A program made the position numbers and the translations under genes. DNA of 60,356 nt from Nitrospirota bacterium (GTDB lineage: Bacteria > Nitrospirota > Thermodesulfovibrionia > UBA6902), in NCBI GenBank assembly GCA_016213945.1, contig JACQZF010000036.1:1-60356 (forward strand), in the 5' to 3' direction. This document shows positions 47,174-55,713 of the stretch, piece after piece (positions within the stretch are counted from its first letter, which is position 1; every line of letters starts with the position of its first letter). The notes below the pieces were generated by a model. It was not told where the DNA came from. It ran no database searches and worked only from the letters and a program-made list of their open reading frames with translations.

Positions 47174-47617
47174 ATGATGATGGATTGCCGGGAAATTCAG
47201 AAAATCCTGCCGCACCGCTTCCCTTTTCTTTTGGTTGACAGGATCCTTGAGCTGCAGCCGAAAGCAAAGGCTGTGGGACTAAAAAATGTAACTATCAACG
47301 AACCGTTTTTCCAGGGGCATTTCCCCAATTATCCGATAATGCCCGGGGTCCTTGTTGTGGAAGCCATGGCACAGGTTGCGGGCATACTTGCTTTCCATTC
47401 AGGCGCCAAAGGCGACGCGGTTTATTTTATGAGCATTGAAAAGGCAAAATTCAGGAAGCCGGTAGTACCAGGAGACCAACTGCGTTTTGAAGTCAACATA
47501 GTCCAGCAAAGAAACAATGTCTGGAAATTCGCCGCTGAAACCTTTGTCGAAGGCAAGCTTGTCGCAGAGGCGGAATTCACAGCAATGGTATCAGGTGAGG
47601 AGTTCAGAAATGGCTAA
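47174..47617 (+). CDS. fabZ: 3-hydroxyacyl-ACP dehydratase FabZ
   Basis: 147 residues from this start. KILPHRFPFLLVDRI with the catalytic His, then GHFPNYPIMPGVLVVEAMAQ with the catalytic Glu. Dehydrates 3-hydroxyacyl-ACP in fatty-acid synthesis and is commonly placed between lpxD and lpxA, where it competes for the same acyl-ACP pool. GGAGGG lies eight bases upstream of 47174, which excludes the longer frame to 47147. Confidence 0.97.
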   Translation: MMMDCREIQKILPHRFPFLLVDRILELQPKAKAVGLKNVTINEPFFQGHFPNYPIMPGVLVVEAMAQVAGILAFHSGAKGDAVYFMSIEKAKFRKPVVPGDQLRFEVNIVQQRNNVWKFAAETFVEGKLVAEAEFTAMVSGEEFRNG

Positions 47618-48389
47618 ACCGAAAATTCATTCCACGGCAGTTATAGCCTCAAACGCAAAACTCTCAGAAGGCGTGGAGATCGGCCCTTTTTGTATCGTCG
47701 GTGAAAATGTCAGGCTCGGCAAGAACACAAAGCTCATATCGCACGTGGTCATCGAAGAGACCGAGATCGGCGAAAACTGCAGCGTGTATCCATTCTCCAC
47801 GATCGGGCTCGCCCCTCAAGACCTTAAGTACAAGGGAGAAAAAACAAAGGTAAAGATCGGCGATAACAATATCCTGAGGGAATATATAAATATTCACCGC
47901 GCCTCTGTCAGCGGAGACCGCGTGACAAGGATAGGAGACGATAATTTTCTGATGGCGTATGTTCATGTAGCGCATGACTGCGTTATCGGCAACAACGTCA
48001 TCATGGCAAATGCAACGACCCTTGCGGGCCACGTCGTTGTTGAGGACTTTGTGTTTATCGGCGGTCTCGTTGCCGTCCACCAGTTCGCAAGAATAGGGGC
48101 CTATTCCATGATAGGCGGGTTCAGCGCCATCCCGCAGGACATACCCCCGTATACAACCGCCGCGGGCGAAAGGGCCAAACTTTACGGGCTGAACACGGTC
48201 GGGTTGAAACGGCGCAATTTTTCAGATTCAACAATCAGCGATCTTAAAAAGGCATACAAAATATTGTTTCGCAGCAAGCTCACCCTCAAAGATGCAATAG
48301 ACAAGGTCAAACATGATCTGGGCAAATCAGAGGAGATCAGGAACCTGCTCGAATTCATCGAGAAAAACAAAAGGGGGATATGCCGGTAG
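47610..48389 (+). CDS. lpxA: UDP-N-acetylglucosamine acyltransferase LpxA
   Basis: 259 residues from this start. Beta-helix repeats begin with KIHSTAVIASNAKLSEGVEIGPF; the catalytic His is in MAYVHVAHDCVIGNNVIMAN; FIGGLVAVHQFARIG and the C-terminal helical domain follow. First step of lipid A synthesis. The start overlaps fabZ by eight bases and has GAGGAG upstream. The two genes after lpxI resemble gnnA and gnnB, so this LpxA may use a diamino-sugar nucleotide and make an N-acyl link. Confidence 0.96.
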   Translation: MAKPKIHSTAVIASNAKLSEGVEIGPFCIVGENVRLGKNTKLISHVVIEETEIGENCSVYPFSTIGLAPQDLKYKGEKTKVKIGDNNILREYINIHRASVSGDRVTRIGDDNFLMAYVHVAHDCVIGNNVIMANATTLAGHVVVEDFVFIGGLVAVHQFARIGAYSMIGGFSAIPQDIPPYTTAAGERAKLYGLNTVGLKRRNFSDSTISDLKKAYKILFRSKLTLKDAIDKVKHDLGKSEEIRNLLEFIEKNKRGICR

Positions 48390-49261
48390 CGGCAGGGACC
48401 AGAGACCAGGGACCAGGGATTAGTAAAGAAAAAGCTGGCCCGTCCCTTCTGGCAATCATTGCTGGAATGGGGGACCTTCCGAAGGCTGTCGCAGTGGAGG
48501 CGAAAAACATGGGATACAGGGTTGTGGGGATCGCCCTTCAGCCGCCTGCCGATGAATCACTTAAACCGTTTGTAGATGATTTCCATAAAATAAATATCGG
48601 CCGCTTCGGCGGTCTGATATCCCTGCTGAAAAAACTCTCCATCACAAACGCGGTAATGGCAGGCAAAGTCCCAAAGGGACTTTTGTATAAACATAAGACC
48701 AGCATTATTCCTGATATGAAAGCCGTCAAGCTGCTCTTCTCGTTAATGAACCGCGCGGATGACACCATCATGAAGGCTGTTGTCAGCGAGCTTGAGAAAA
48801 ACGGGATCAAACTTCACAACACTACCGAGTTCACAAGTAACCTCCTTGCGCCGGAGGGGGCCTTAACAAAAAAGAAGCCGTCAAAAGATGAGTTGAAGGA
48901 CATTGAATTCGGCTGGGACATCGCAAAGAAAATGGGGGGGCTGGACATAGGCCAGACAGTGGTTGTGAAAGAACTGGCGGTCATGGCAATTGAGGCAATT
49001 GAAGGCACTGACGAGGCAATTAAGCGCGGCGGAGGCCTCGCAAAAAAAGACGCTGTTGTTGTGAAGGTCAGCAAGCCAAAGCAGGACATGAGGTTTGATG
49101 TCCCTGTTGTCGGCATCAATACGCTTCATTCAATGAAAAGCTCCGGGGCAAAAGTATTGGCCGTCGAGGCGGGAAAGTGCATCATCGTTGATAAAGAGAA
49201 GTTCGTAAAAGAGGCGGACAAAGAGGGCATCATCGTGGTTGGAGTGAGCAGGCATGATTAA
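48380..49261 (+). CDS. lpxI: UDP-2,3-diacylglucosamine pyrophosphatase LpxI
   Basis: 293 residues. LpxI hallmarks: LLAIIAGMGDLPKAVA (from about residue 23), FHKINIGRFGGLISLLKK, NAVMAGKVPKGLLYKHK, and the C-terminal domain with GQTVVVKELAVMAIEAIEGTDEAI and GINTLHSMKSSGAKVLAVEAGKCI. It replaces LpxH. The first ~20 residues before the domain are encoded by a repeat-like tract (48389-48428), so the real start could be later, but no nearer good ribosome site is obvious. Overlaps lpxA by ten bases and the next gene by eight. Confidence 0.94.
   Translation: MPVAAGTRDQGPGISKEKAGPSLLAIIAGMGDLPKAVAVEAKNMGYRVVGIALQPPADESLKPFVDDFHKINIGRFGGLISLLKKLSITNAVMAGKVPKGLLYKHKTSIIPDMKAVKLLFSLMNRADDTIMKAVVSELEKNGIKLHNTTEFTSNLLAPEGALTKKKPSKDELKDIEFGWDIAKKMGGLDIGQTVVVKELAVMAIEAIEGTDEAIKRGGGLAKKDAVVVKVSKPKQDMRFDVPVVGINTLHSMKSSGAKVLAVEAGKCIIVDKEKFVKEADKEGIIVVGVSRHD
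48389..48428. repeat. GGGACCAGRGACCAGGGATTAG tandem repeat inside lpxI
   Basis: Repeated units GGGACCAGAGACC, AGGGACCAGGGATTAG and TAAAGAAAA resemble the left arm and spacer of the repeat at 5772-5840 (GGGATTAGGGATCAGGG ... TTAGTAAAAGAAAA). Here the tract is coding and extends the LpxI N terminus. Confidence 0.65.
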
Positions 49262-50174
49262 CGTCGGGGTCATAGGCGTCGGGTCAATAGGACAGCATCA
49301 CGCGAGGATATACTCAGGCCTTGAAGGCGTGAGGCTTGCAGGTATTGTCGATAACGATCCGGTGCGGGCCGGGGAGATCGCGCAAAAATATAACTGCAAG
49401 GCATTCGGCAGTTATAAGGAGATCATCGATCTTGTCGACGCTGTGAGCATTGCCGTGCCGACCACACTGCATTTTCAGACGGCAATGGATTTTCTGTCCC
49501 ATAATAAAAATATACTTATTGAAAAACCTATCACTACTACTATTAAAGAGGCTGACACGCTTATTGACGAGGCGGACAAGAGGGGCATCATTTTGCAGGT
49601 CGGGCATCTTGAGAGGTTCAACGCAGGCGTCGCGTTGATAAGCAGCATGGTTGACAAACCCAGGTTCATCGAGTCCCAGCGCACGTCCCCCTTTCTCAAT
49701 AGATGCATTGATGTGGACGTTACACTTGACTTAATGATACACGACATAGATATAATACTCAGTTTGGTTAATTCCAATATCGCGGACATCCGGGCCACAG
49801 GGGCAAGGGTCCTGACGGAAAATATAGACGTGGCCCACGCGTGGATCGAGTTCGAGAACGGATGCATTGCCGAGGCCGTAACAAGCAGGATAGCAAATGA
49901 AAGGGTCAGGCAGCTGAAGGTATTCCAGCACAATTCATTTCTGAGCCTCGATTACCAGAAACAGGAGCTGACCTGTTACACAAAACATGACGGAAGCGTT
50001 GGAAAGGAGCTTAGAAAGCCTGAAGAAAAAGAACCGTTAAAAGAAGAGCTCATCTCTTTTATAGATTGCATAAAAAACGGGAGCCGGCCTCTGGTCTCAG
50101 GACAGGAAGGCAGGGAGGCACTGAAGGTGGCTTTAAAAATTTCAGGGCTGGTAATTCAGGGCATTGAAACATAA
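49254..50174 (+). CDS. Gfo/Idh/MocA oxidoreductase, GnnA-like
   Basis: 306 residues. NAD-binding motif GVIGVGSIGQHHARIYSGLE at the N terminus, the family EKP motif (ILIEKPITTT), and MIHDIDIILSLVN. In Acidithiobacillus ferrooxidans and Leptospira a related enzyme, GnnA, oxidises the 3-hydroxyl of UDP-GlcNAc, and the aminotransferase GnnB completes UDP-GlcNAc3N; their genes lie by lpxA. The gene order here (lpxA-lpxI-oxidoreductase-aminotransferase) matches, so I infer GnnA, not proven by sequence alone. Overlaps lpxI by eight bases. Confidence 0.85.
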   Translation: MINVGVIGVGSIGQHHARIYSGLEGVRLAGIVDNDPVRAGEIAQKYNCKAFGSYKEIIDLVDAVSIAVPTTLHFQTAMDFLSHNKNILIEKPITTTIKEADTLIDEADKRGIILQVGHLERFNAGVALISSMVDKPRFIESQRTSPFLNRCIDVDVTLDLMIHDIDIILSLVNSNIADIRATGARVLTENIDVAHAWIEFENGCIAEAVTSRIANERVRQLKVFQHNSFLSLDYQKQELTCYTKHDGSVGKELRKPEEKEPLKEELISFIDCIKNGSRPLVSGQEGREALKVALKISGLVIQGIET

Positions 50175-50180
50175 ACCGAT

Positions 50181-51305
50181 ATGGCAAATATAACACAGAA
50201 CAAAACCGCCGTCCCCATGCTGGATGTCAAGGCGCAGCATGAACCTCTCAAGGAGGAAATAAAACAGGCGCTCAAAGATATCCTGGACAGCGGGCAATTT
50301 ATCCTCGGGCCGAACGTAAAGTCCTTTGAGCAGGAGATCACGTCATACTTTGATATTAACCACGCGCTCGGCCTTGCCTCGGGCACTGACGCATTGTTCC
50401 TTTCCCTGAAGGCCCTCAATATAAAGCAGGGCGACGAAGTGATCACAACTCCTTTTACATTCATTGCGACCGCCGAGGCGATAGCATATGTCGGCGCAAC
50501 ACCTGTTTTTGTTGACATTGACAGCTATACGTTGAACATTGACGTATTAAAGATAGAGGAAAAGATCACCCCGAATACCAGGGCCTTGATCGTTGTGCAC
50601 CTGTTCGGGCAGCCCGCAGACATGGATGAAATAATGGCGCTCGCTAAAAAATATAATTTAAAGGTCGTCGAAGACTGCGCCCAGTCATTTGGCGCGAGAT
50701 ATAAAGGAAAGCCCGCCGGCGGTATCGGAGACGCAGGGTGTTTCAGTTTTTACCCGAGCAAAAACCTGGGCGCTTACGGGGACGGTGGCATGATGATAAC
50801 CGACCGTCATGAAGTATATGAGAAGGTCAGGCTTCTAAGAAACCACGGCACCATCGCTCCCTACCGTCATGGTTTTATCGGTTACAACAGCAGGCTTGAT
50901 GAAATTCAGGCCGCAATTCTCAGGATCAAATTAAAACATATTGACGAATACAACCGGAAGCGCCGCGAACTTGCAAAGATATACACTTCAATCCTCGGCG
51001 ATGCCGTACAATGTCCTGTTGAATTTGAGGACAGGACACATGTTTACCATCAATATACATTCAGGACCCAAATAAGAGAGAAGATCGCAGGCATTCTAAA
51101 AGATAATAACGTTTCATCAGTAGTGTACTATCCCATGCCGCTTCACTTGCAGGAGGCTTTCAACTATCTCGGTTACAAGAAGGGCGATCTTCCCGAAAGC
51201 GAAGCTGCGGCAGACGAGGTCATGTCGATCCCCATCTACCCGGAGCTTGAGCCGGAGAAGGCTGAGCAGATCGCGAAAATCATTTTAGGGGCGCTTAAAG
51301 GTTAA
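50181..51305 (+). CDS. DegT/DnrJ/EryC1/StrS aminotransferase, GnnB-like
   Basis: 374 residues. PLP-dependent sugar aminotransferase: GLASGTDALFLSLKAL, VVEDCAQSFGARYKGKP, then the PLP lysine in SFYPSKNLGAYGDGGM (K194) and RLDEIQAAILRIKLKH. Paired with the oxidoreductase six bases upstream, it would transaminate a 3-keto-sugar nucleotide to UDP-GlcNAc3N. The broader family acts on many keto-sugars, so substrate is inferred from context. Last gene of the envelope operon; a strong terminator follows. Confidence 0.88.
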   Translation: MANITQNKTAVPMLDVKAQHEPLKEEIKQALKDILDSGQFILGPNVKSFEQEITSYFDINHALGLASGTDALFLSLKALNIKQGDEVITTPFTFIATAEAIAYVGATPVFVDIDSYTLNIDVLKIEEKITPNTRALIVVHLFGQPADMDEIMALAKKYNLKVVEDCAQSFGARYKGKPAGGIGDAGCFSFYPSKNLGAYGDGGMMITDRHEVYEKVRLLRNHGTIAPYRHGFIGYNSRLDEIQAAILRIKLKHIDEYNRKRRELAKIYTSILGDAVQCPVEFEDRTHVYHQYTFRTQIREKIAGILKDNNVSSVVYYPMPLHLQEAFNYLGYKKGDLPESEAAADEVMSIPIYPELEPEKAEQIAKIILGALKG

Positions 51306-51319
51306 GAGTAAAATAAAAA

Positions 51320-51350
51320 AAAGGACAGCCGAAACGGCTGTCCTTTTTTT
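51320..51350. terminator. bidirectional intrinsic terminator
   Basis: AAAGGACAGCCG, loop AAA, CGGCTGTCCTTT with seven or more T on one side and eight A on the other, so it can end both the envelope operon (plus) and the lytic transglycosylase gene (minus). Confidence 0.93.
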
Positions 51351-51370
51351 ATTGTCAACTGAATGAATGC

Positions 51371-53101
51371 CTAATCTGTAACTTTCAAAACCTGTCCTTC
51401 GCTTAGAAGTGGCGAAGTCAGCCGGTTAAGCTTTTTGAGACGGGTTGAATCAGTATTGAATTTTCTGGCGATCATGGTCAGGGTCTCGCCTCTTTTCGCG
51501 CGATATTTTCCGTTAGGCAGGAGATCTTCCTCAAATGAAAGCATGTCGCTGCCCTTGCCGCCCCTGAGAGGCACTTTTAATTTTTGCCCGACCTGAAGCC
51601 TGCTTCTTCTGCTGATCCTATTCGCCTTTACTATTGTGTTAACATTTGTGCGGTATTTAGCGGCGATCCGCGCCAGGGTGTCTCCTCTTCTGACTACGTG
51701 ATATATGTACTCATTATATTCATTTTTAGGAAGTGACGATGTTGGTATGGTATCGATTTTTGCCAGCAATGTATTGCCGATCCCGACCGGAACATTAAGG
51801 GAATATTTGGCTGGCGGCGTCATCTGCCTGCGGAGTTCGGGATTCAACGCTATCAGTTCCTCGGAAGGAATGCCCAGTTCCTCCGCCATTTTCTTTAACT
51901 GGACCGGCTTCTCAACAGTAATGCTTTCATAAGCAGGCGGACTGTCAGGCGCTTCAAATGTAAAACCGTACTTCGTAGGGTCCTTCATGATATGCAGCGT
52001 TGCCAGGAACCTCGGCACATACCGCGCTGTTTCGCGGGGAAGCCTCGCGTAGAGGTCCCAGAAATTGTCGAGATAGTTGATCTTCTGGTTCCTGATAACT
52101 CTTAAAACATTTCCTTCCCCGCAGTTGTAAGCTGCAAGTACTGTTGTCCAGTCTCCGAACATCTGATGCAATTCTTTCAAATATGCAATTGCCGCGGAAG
52201 TAGATTTTGCAGGATTCAGCCTTTCATCAATCCATGTGTCCCTTTTCAGGCCGAACTTGTAGCCTGTGGAAGGTATGAACTGCCAGAGACCGAGCGCGCG
52301 CGCCGGGGACAATGCATTTACCTTAAACCAGCTTTCGATATGGGGCAGCCACGACAGCTCTTCCGGCAATCCGGCCTCTTTCAGAGACCTTACCATTGCC
52401 CCCCTGTACTTGCCTGAACGCTTCACGGACTCTGTAAAAAAGTCACGTTCGGGGCCTTGAAACGACTTGATCTCCCTTTCCACATACTCATTCATTGTCA
52501 GAGGGATTTCCTTGTGGTTGCCGTTGACCGTTCTGAACCTTGATGTATAGATCTCGAGGACCCTCTTGGATATCATGAACCGCAGGTCTTCTTTTTGCCG
52601 GATCAGTTCGGGGTGGCTTTCCGTGTCTACCTTCAGTACAAGATTGTAAGCTTCATCAAGGGCGTCAATGGCCTTTTCGAGGTTCCCTTCAGCCCAGAGG
52701 TCCTGTGAAGCATTGCAGTAATCCAGCGCAGTTTCAAGAATGTCCTCATTATCAATATTACTGTCGCTTTCAGCTTCCGCGGGATTATCGATGTCCGGAT
52801 TGACTTGAGAATCAACAGGCTTGTCCTTTTCATCTTCAACTGATGAAACCAGTGCCGCTTCCTGAACACTTATACTTATCTCCTTAACTTTCTCTGCCTT
52901 AGTCTCTGGAGTAGTATCCTTATTAATAAGGTCCGGGAATTTAGCCTCGCTTTTTTTCTCATGCGTGACCTTTGATTCAAGATATGATACTTCCGGCAGA
53001 TTGATCTTTTGCTTTTTTACAACCGGCGTAGTAGATATAGTACAACCTAAAGTCAAGAACACGAGCAGGAAAACGAAATTTCTATAAAATAGAATACTCA
53101 T
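51371..53101 (-). CDS. MltD-like lytic transglycosylase lipoprotein with LysM domains
   Basis: 576 residues. A lipobox (FLTLGC) lies near the N terminus; the next ~130 residues are low-complexity. The SLT domain carries the catalytic Glu in SWLPHIESWF and the ALGLWQFIPSTG and AYNCGEGNVL motifs. Two clear LysM repeats (YHVVRRGDTLARIA, YRAKRGETLTMIA) and one degenerate one before them bind peptidoglycan. It cleaves peptidoglycan glycosidic bonds. The ATG at 53101 has GGAGG seven bases upstream; a TTG at 53107 is less likely. Confidence 0.94.
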   Translation of the reverse strand: MSILFYRNFVFLLVFLTLGCTISTTPVVKKQKINLPEVSYLESKVTHEKKSEAKFPDLINKDTTPETKAEKVKEISISVQEAALVSSVEDEKDKPVDSQVNPDIDNPAEAESDSNIDNEDILETALDYCNASQDLWAEGNLEKAIDALDEAYNLVLKVDTESHPELIRQKEDLRFMISKRVLEIYTSRFRTVNGNHKEIPLTMNEYVEREIKSFQGPERDFFTESVKRSGKYRGAMVRSLKEAGLPEELSWLPHIESWFKVNALSPARALGLWQFIPSTGYKFGLKRDTWIDERLNPAKSTSAAIAYLKELHQMFGDWTTVLAAYNCGEGNVLRVIRNQKINYLDNFWDLYARLPRETARYVPRFLATLHIMKDPTKYGFTFEAPDSPPAYESITVEKPVQLKKMAEELGIPSEELIALNPELRRQMTPPAKYSLNVPVGIGNTLLAKIDTIPTSSLPKNEYNEYIYHVVRRGDTLARIAAKYRTNVNTIVKANRISRRSRLQVGQKLKVPLRGGKGSDMLSFEEDLLPNGKYRAKRGETLTMIARKFNTDSTRLKKLNRLTSPLLSEGQVLKVTD

Positions 53102-53474
53102 AAACAACCTCCTCTCCGTAAAACTGTAAAACTATTGAATGCCGCAAATGAAAACACTGCCCCTTTTTTAAAATTAGAATACTATATCAAATTTCTCCTC
53201 ATTGTACAAACAAAAAATATTATATATTGAAGCAAGATTGATACCAGTAAAGTCAGTGTCCTCAATTTTTAAAAATGGTTATACTTAACATAGTTACGAA
53301 GATCAATGTTTTCTTATTAGCACTACATAGTTCAATTTTTTGACTGTAGTGTATGTATAAGTATACTGTTCACCGGCATGGCTAATGAAAGTGGGGCAGG
53401 TTAAAACCGCGGCCGGGGAATGATATGACTTATCTCATTGTTTGAGGCTGTCTATATTTTTTATCATTAAAGAC
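53102..53474. other. 373-base divergent gap, no gene seen
   Basis: AT-rich sequence between the lytic transglycosylase and the YwiC-like gene. Short AT-rich stretches near 53190-53230 and 53275-53300 could hold promoters in both directions, but none meets a usable -35/-10 match. No repeat family seen elsewhere in the window is present. Confidence 0.5.
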
Positions 53475-54194
53475 ATGAAAGTTCCGGTTGTTAAAGAATG
53501 GGGTTCATGGGCGGTGTTCTTCTCATCCGTTCTCGCCGGTCTTATCTCAGGCTTGTTAACAAAGCCATGGTTGACAGGGAGGGAATCCGGAAGTAAAACC
53601 GCGCTTACTGTTCTGGGTCTGACACTTCTGATAAACTCCAAAAATCCTCTAACCTCAGCATTGAGGGCAAAAGAAAAAAGAGAGCACATTTTATGGTTTT
53701 CGTTTTTCGCTCTTACAGGGTTTGCGTTACTGGTCCCTTTTTTGATTGAAGGGCTAAAGACGTTCCTGGTTTTTTCATTGCTGATAGCAAGCTACGCAAT
53801 TCTTCTGTCGAGCGGGAAGGAGCATCATATAGTTACAGAGCTGAATGGATTTGCCCTGTTGACCATCGCCGCGCCGGTTGTTTATTTTGCAATGACCGGA
53901 GAGATGTCATGGAAACTGTACCTCGCTGTCACAATGTTTTTTGCGGCAGGCGTTTTCAAGGTGCGGGTAAGGATCAGGAAGACGCCATTTTTCAGATGGC
54001 TGATGATATTTCATTGCGCTGCCGCAGTTAGTGTCTTTTATCTTTTGGACATCTCTACACTTCTCCTGTTACCTCTCATCGAAAATATAGCGACCGCTGT
54101 CTGGCTGAGGGAGGAAAAACTCAGGACCACAGGCAATATAGAATTAACCAAGGCAATTATCTTTATCGTTCTTATGGGGTTTTTCTGGCGTTAA
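53475..54194 (+). CDS. YwiC-like membrane protein
   Basis: 239 residues from this start, mostly hydrophobic with about seven to eight membrane helices. The N terminus KEWGSWAVFFSSVLAGL resembles the HGaWamll-type start of the YwiC family. A charged loop (ALRAKEKREHILW) and a C-terminal LWREE-like KLR loop are visible. Function of the family is unknown; it has been noted near nitrate/respiratory genes in Bacillus. An in-frame TTG at 53442 is possible, but has no ribosome site. Confidence 0.7.
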   Translation: MKVPVVKEWGSWAVFFSSVLAGLISGLLTKPWLTGRESGSKTALTVLGLTLLINSKNPLTSALRAKEKREHILWFSFFALTGFALLVPFLIEGLKTFLVFSLLIASYAILLSSGKEHHIVTELNGFALLTIAAPVVYFAMTGEMSWKLYLAVTMFFAAGVFKVRVRIRKTPFFRWLMIFHCAAAVSVFYLLDISTLLLLPLIENIATAVWLREEKLRTTGNIELTKAIIFIVLMGFFWR

Positions 54195-54226
54195 TCAGAC
54201 TTAATCTTATTTTGGCATTTGTCTTG

Positions 54227-54255
54227 TTGCAATGTTGATTTAACAATGGTATAAA
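54227..54255 (+). promoter_or_regulatory. promoter of the folD-like gene; likely leaderless
   Basis: TTGCAA (54227-54232), 17 bases, TATAAA (54250-54255). The predicted start of transcription falls at or one base after the ATG (54261), and there is no ribosome site, so the message is probably leaderless. Confidence 0.6.
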
Positions 54256-54260
54256 AAATC

Positions 54261-55202
54261 ATGGCGCAGATACTGGACGGCAGGAAGCTTTCTGAAAAGA
54301 TCAAAGACAAGGTAAAAGCCGATGTTGCAAAGCTTGGCCAATACGGAATTGAAGTGGGGCTTGGTTTGCTACTTGTCGGCGATAATCCAGCTTCAAAACA
54401 GTACTTGAATGCAACTCTCCATGCCTGTGTAAAACCCGGCATCAAAGCACACCAGTTCAAACTTCCTGACAATGTTTCAATAAACGAGGTCCTCAATTTG
54501 GTACATTCAATCAACAAAGATGAAAGGATAAACGGCCTCCTAATGTTTCTCCCTCTTCCAAAAAGAATAAACGCCCGGAGGGTCATTAATGAAATTGCCC
54601 CTGACAAAGACATCGACGGACTCGGTTCGCTTTCAATAGGGAGACTGGCCGCGGATGAATCCACGTTCCAAATATTTAAACAGGGTGATTATGAATCGTT
54701 ATATTCCGGGGAATTCATTCCGGCGGTATCGAGCTATCTGCCTTGCACTCCATTCGGGGTAATAAGACTGCTTGAACACTACGGTGTAGAAATAAAGGGG
54801 AAACATGCCGTGGTTGTAGGGAAGAGCCTTGCCGTGGGAAAACCTCTTTCACTTATGCTTCTTGTAAAAGAGGCAACGGTCACGGTTTGTCACAGGGAGA
54901 CAAAAGACCTGAAATATTTTATCCGGCAGGCGGATATCATTTGCTCGGCCACTGGGATAAAGGGGTTGATAAAAGAGGACATGGTCAAAGACGGCGCGGT
55001 TGTTGTAGATATCGGGATCAATGTACTTGAAGACGGGACCATCGTCGGCGACGTTGATTTTGCAGCAGTCGAAAAAAAAGCGTCTTTTATAACACCTGTT
55101 CCAGGCGGGGTCGGCCCGGTGACAATTGCAATGCTGCTTGAGAACACCGTCCGTTCCGCACAAAAAGGCCACTACATGAAGCATCCGCTTATAATAGGTT
55201 GA
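54261..55202 (+). CDS. folD: FolD-family methylenetetrahydrofolate dehydrogenase paralogue missing cyclohydrolase residues
   Basis: 313 residues, longer than the usual ~285. The family layout is clear: LLVGDNPASKQY, KDIDGLGSLSIGRLAAD, PCTPFGVIRLLEHY, VVVGKSLAVGKPLSLMLL and VPGGVGPVTIAMLLENT. But the catalytic Lys of YxxxK is Thr52 (Y48-L-N-A-T52), and the Gln in the GLLMxLPLP motif is Phe96. Those two residues are needed for cyclohydrolase action in bifunctional enzymes, so this may be a dehydrogenase only. An extra loop of ~20 residues (about 135-155) precedes PCTPFG. Symbol is for the family, not the activity. Confidence 0.85.
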   Translation: MAQILDGRKLSEKIKDKVKADVAKLGQYGIEVGLGLLLVGDNPASKQYLNATLHACVKPGIKAHQFKLPDNVSINEVLNLVHSINKDERINGLLMFLPLPKRINARRVINEIAPDKDIDGLGSLSIGRLAADESTFQIFKQGDYESLYSGEFIPAVSSYLPCTPFGVIRLLEHYGVEIKGKHAVVVGKSLAVGKPLSLMLLVKEATVTVCHRETKDLKYFIRQADIICSATGIKGLIKEDMVKDGAVVVDIGINVLEDGTIVGDVDFAAVEKKASFITPVPGGVGPVTIAMLLENTVRSAQKGHYMKHPLIIG

Positions 55203-55282
55203 AATTAAATATCGCAAATTCCCTTGCAGTATCGCAGAGACATTCGTGGATAAAGAGGGTTGAATCTTTTGGCAGGATATAA

Positions 55283-55315
55283 TAAAAAAACCCTCCTGCA
55301 TAGCAGGAGGGTTTG
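55283..55315 (-). terminator. intrinsic terminator of the cold-shock gene
   Basis: Read on the minus strand: AAACCCTCCTGC, short TAT loop, GCAGGAGGGTTTTTTT. A 12-pair stem with a T-tract on the minus side, ending the cold-shock gene; it may also act against read-through from the folD-like gene. Confidence 0.9.
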
Positions 55316-55326
55316 ATTTCAGTAAA

Positions 55327-55527
55327 TTACAGTTTAACTACATTGACTGCCTTTTGGCCTTTAGGTCCGTTTTCAGTATTAAAGCTGACTGAGTCACCTT
55401 CGGCAAGGGACTTGAAGCCATCGCCGTCGATCGAAGAATAATGGACAAATACATCCGCGCCATCTTCACTTGAGATAAAGCCATAGCCTTTTGCTTCATT
55501 GAACCACTTTACTGTTCCTTTTGCCAT
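55327..55527 (-). CDS. cold-shock protein (CspA family)
   Basis: 66 residues. RNA-binding motifs [11 protein letters not shown] (RNP1-like) and VFVHYSSI (RNP2) with the [11 protein letters not shown] start and the [13 protein letters not shown] end. Binds single-stranded RNA/DNA and melts RNA secondary structure. A leader of about 120 bases precedes it, as is usual for csp messages. Confidence 0.97.
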   Translation of the reverse strand: MAKGTVKWFNEAKGYGFISSEDGADVFVHYSSIDGDGFKSLAEGDSVSFNTENGPKGQKAVNVVKL

Positions 55528-55655
55528 CTTTTTTCCCTCCTTACCTATAGACTAAAGCTTCAGAGCACATCTCCATTTACAAAAAAAGACCACAAAGCAA
55601 AAGTCTTTGTGATCCTACTTCGTTACTTACAAAAACTTCTGAAACTCCGGGAGAA

Positions 55656-55684
55656 ATTATGGCATCTCCCAAAAAAATTGTCAA
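55656..55684 (-). promoter_or_regulatory. strong promoter of the cold-shock gene
   Basis: Read on the minus strand: TTGACA (55684-55679), 17 bases, CATAAT (55661-55656). It gives a leader of about 120 bases; a small hairpin (ACAAAGACTTTTGCTTTGTGG-like) lies within it. Confidence 0.7.
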
Positions 55685-55713
55685 TAAATTTTTGTTGTTT
55701 TACCCTTCCGAAG

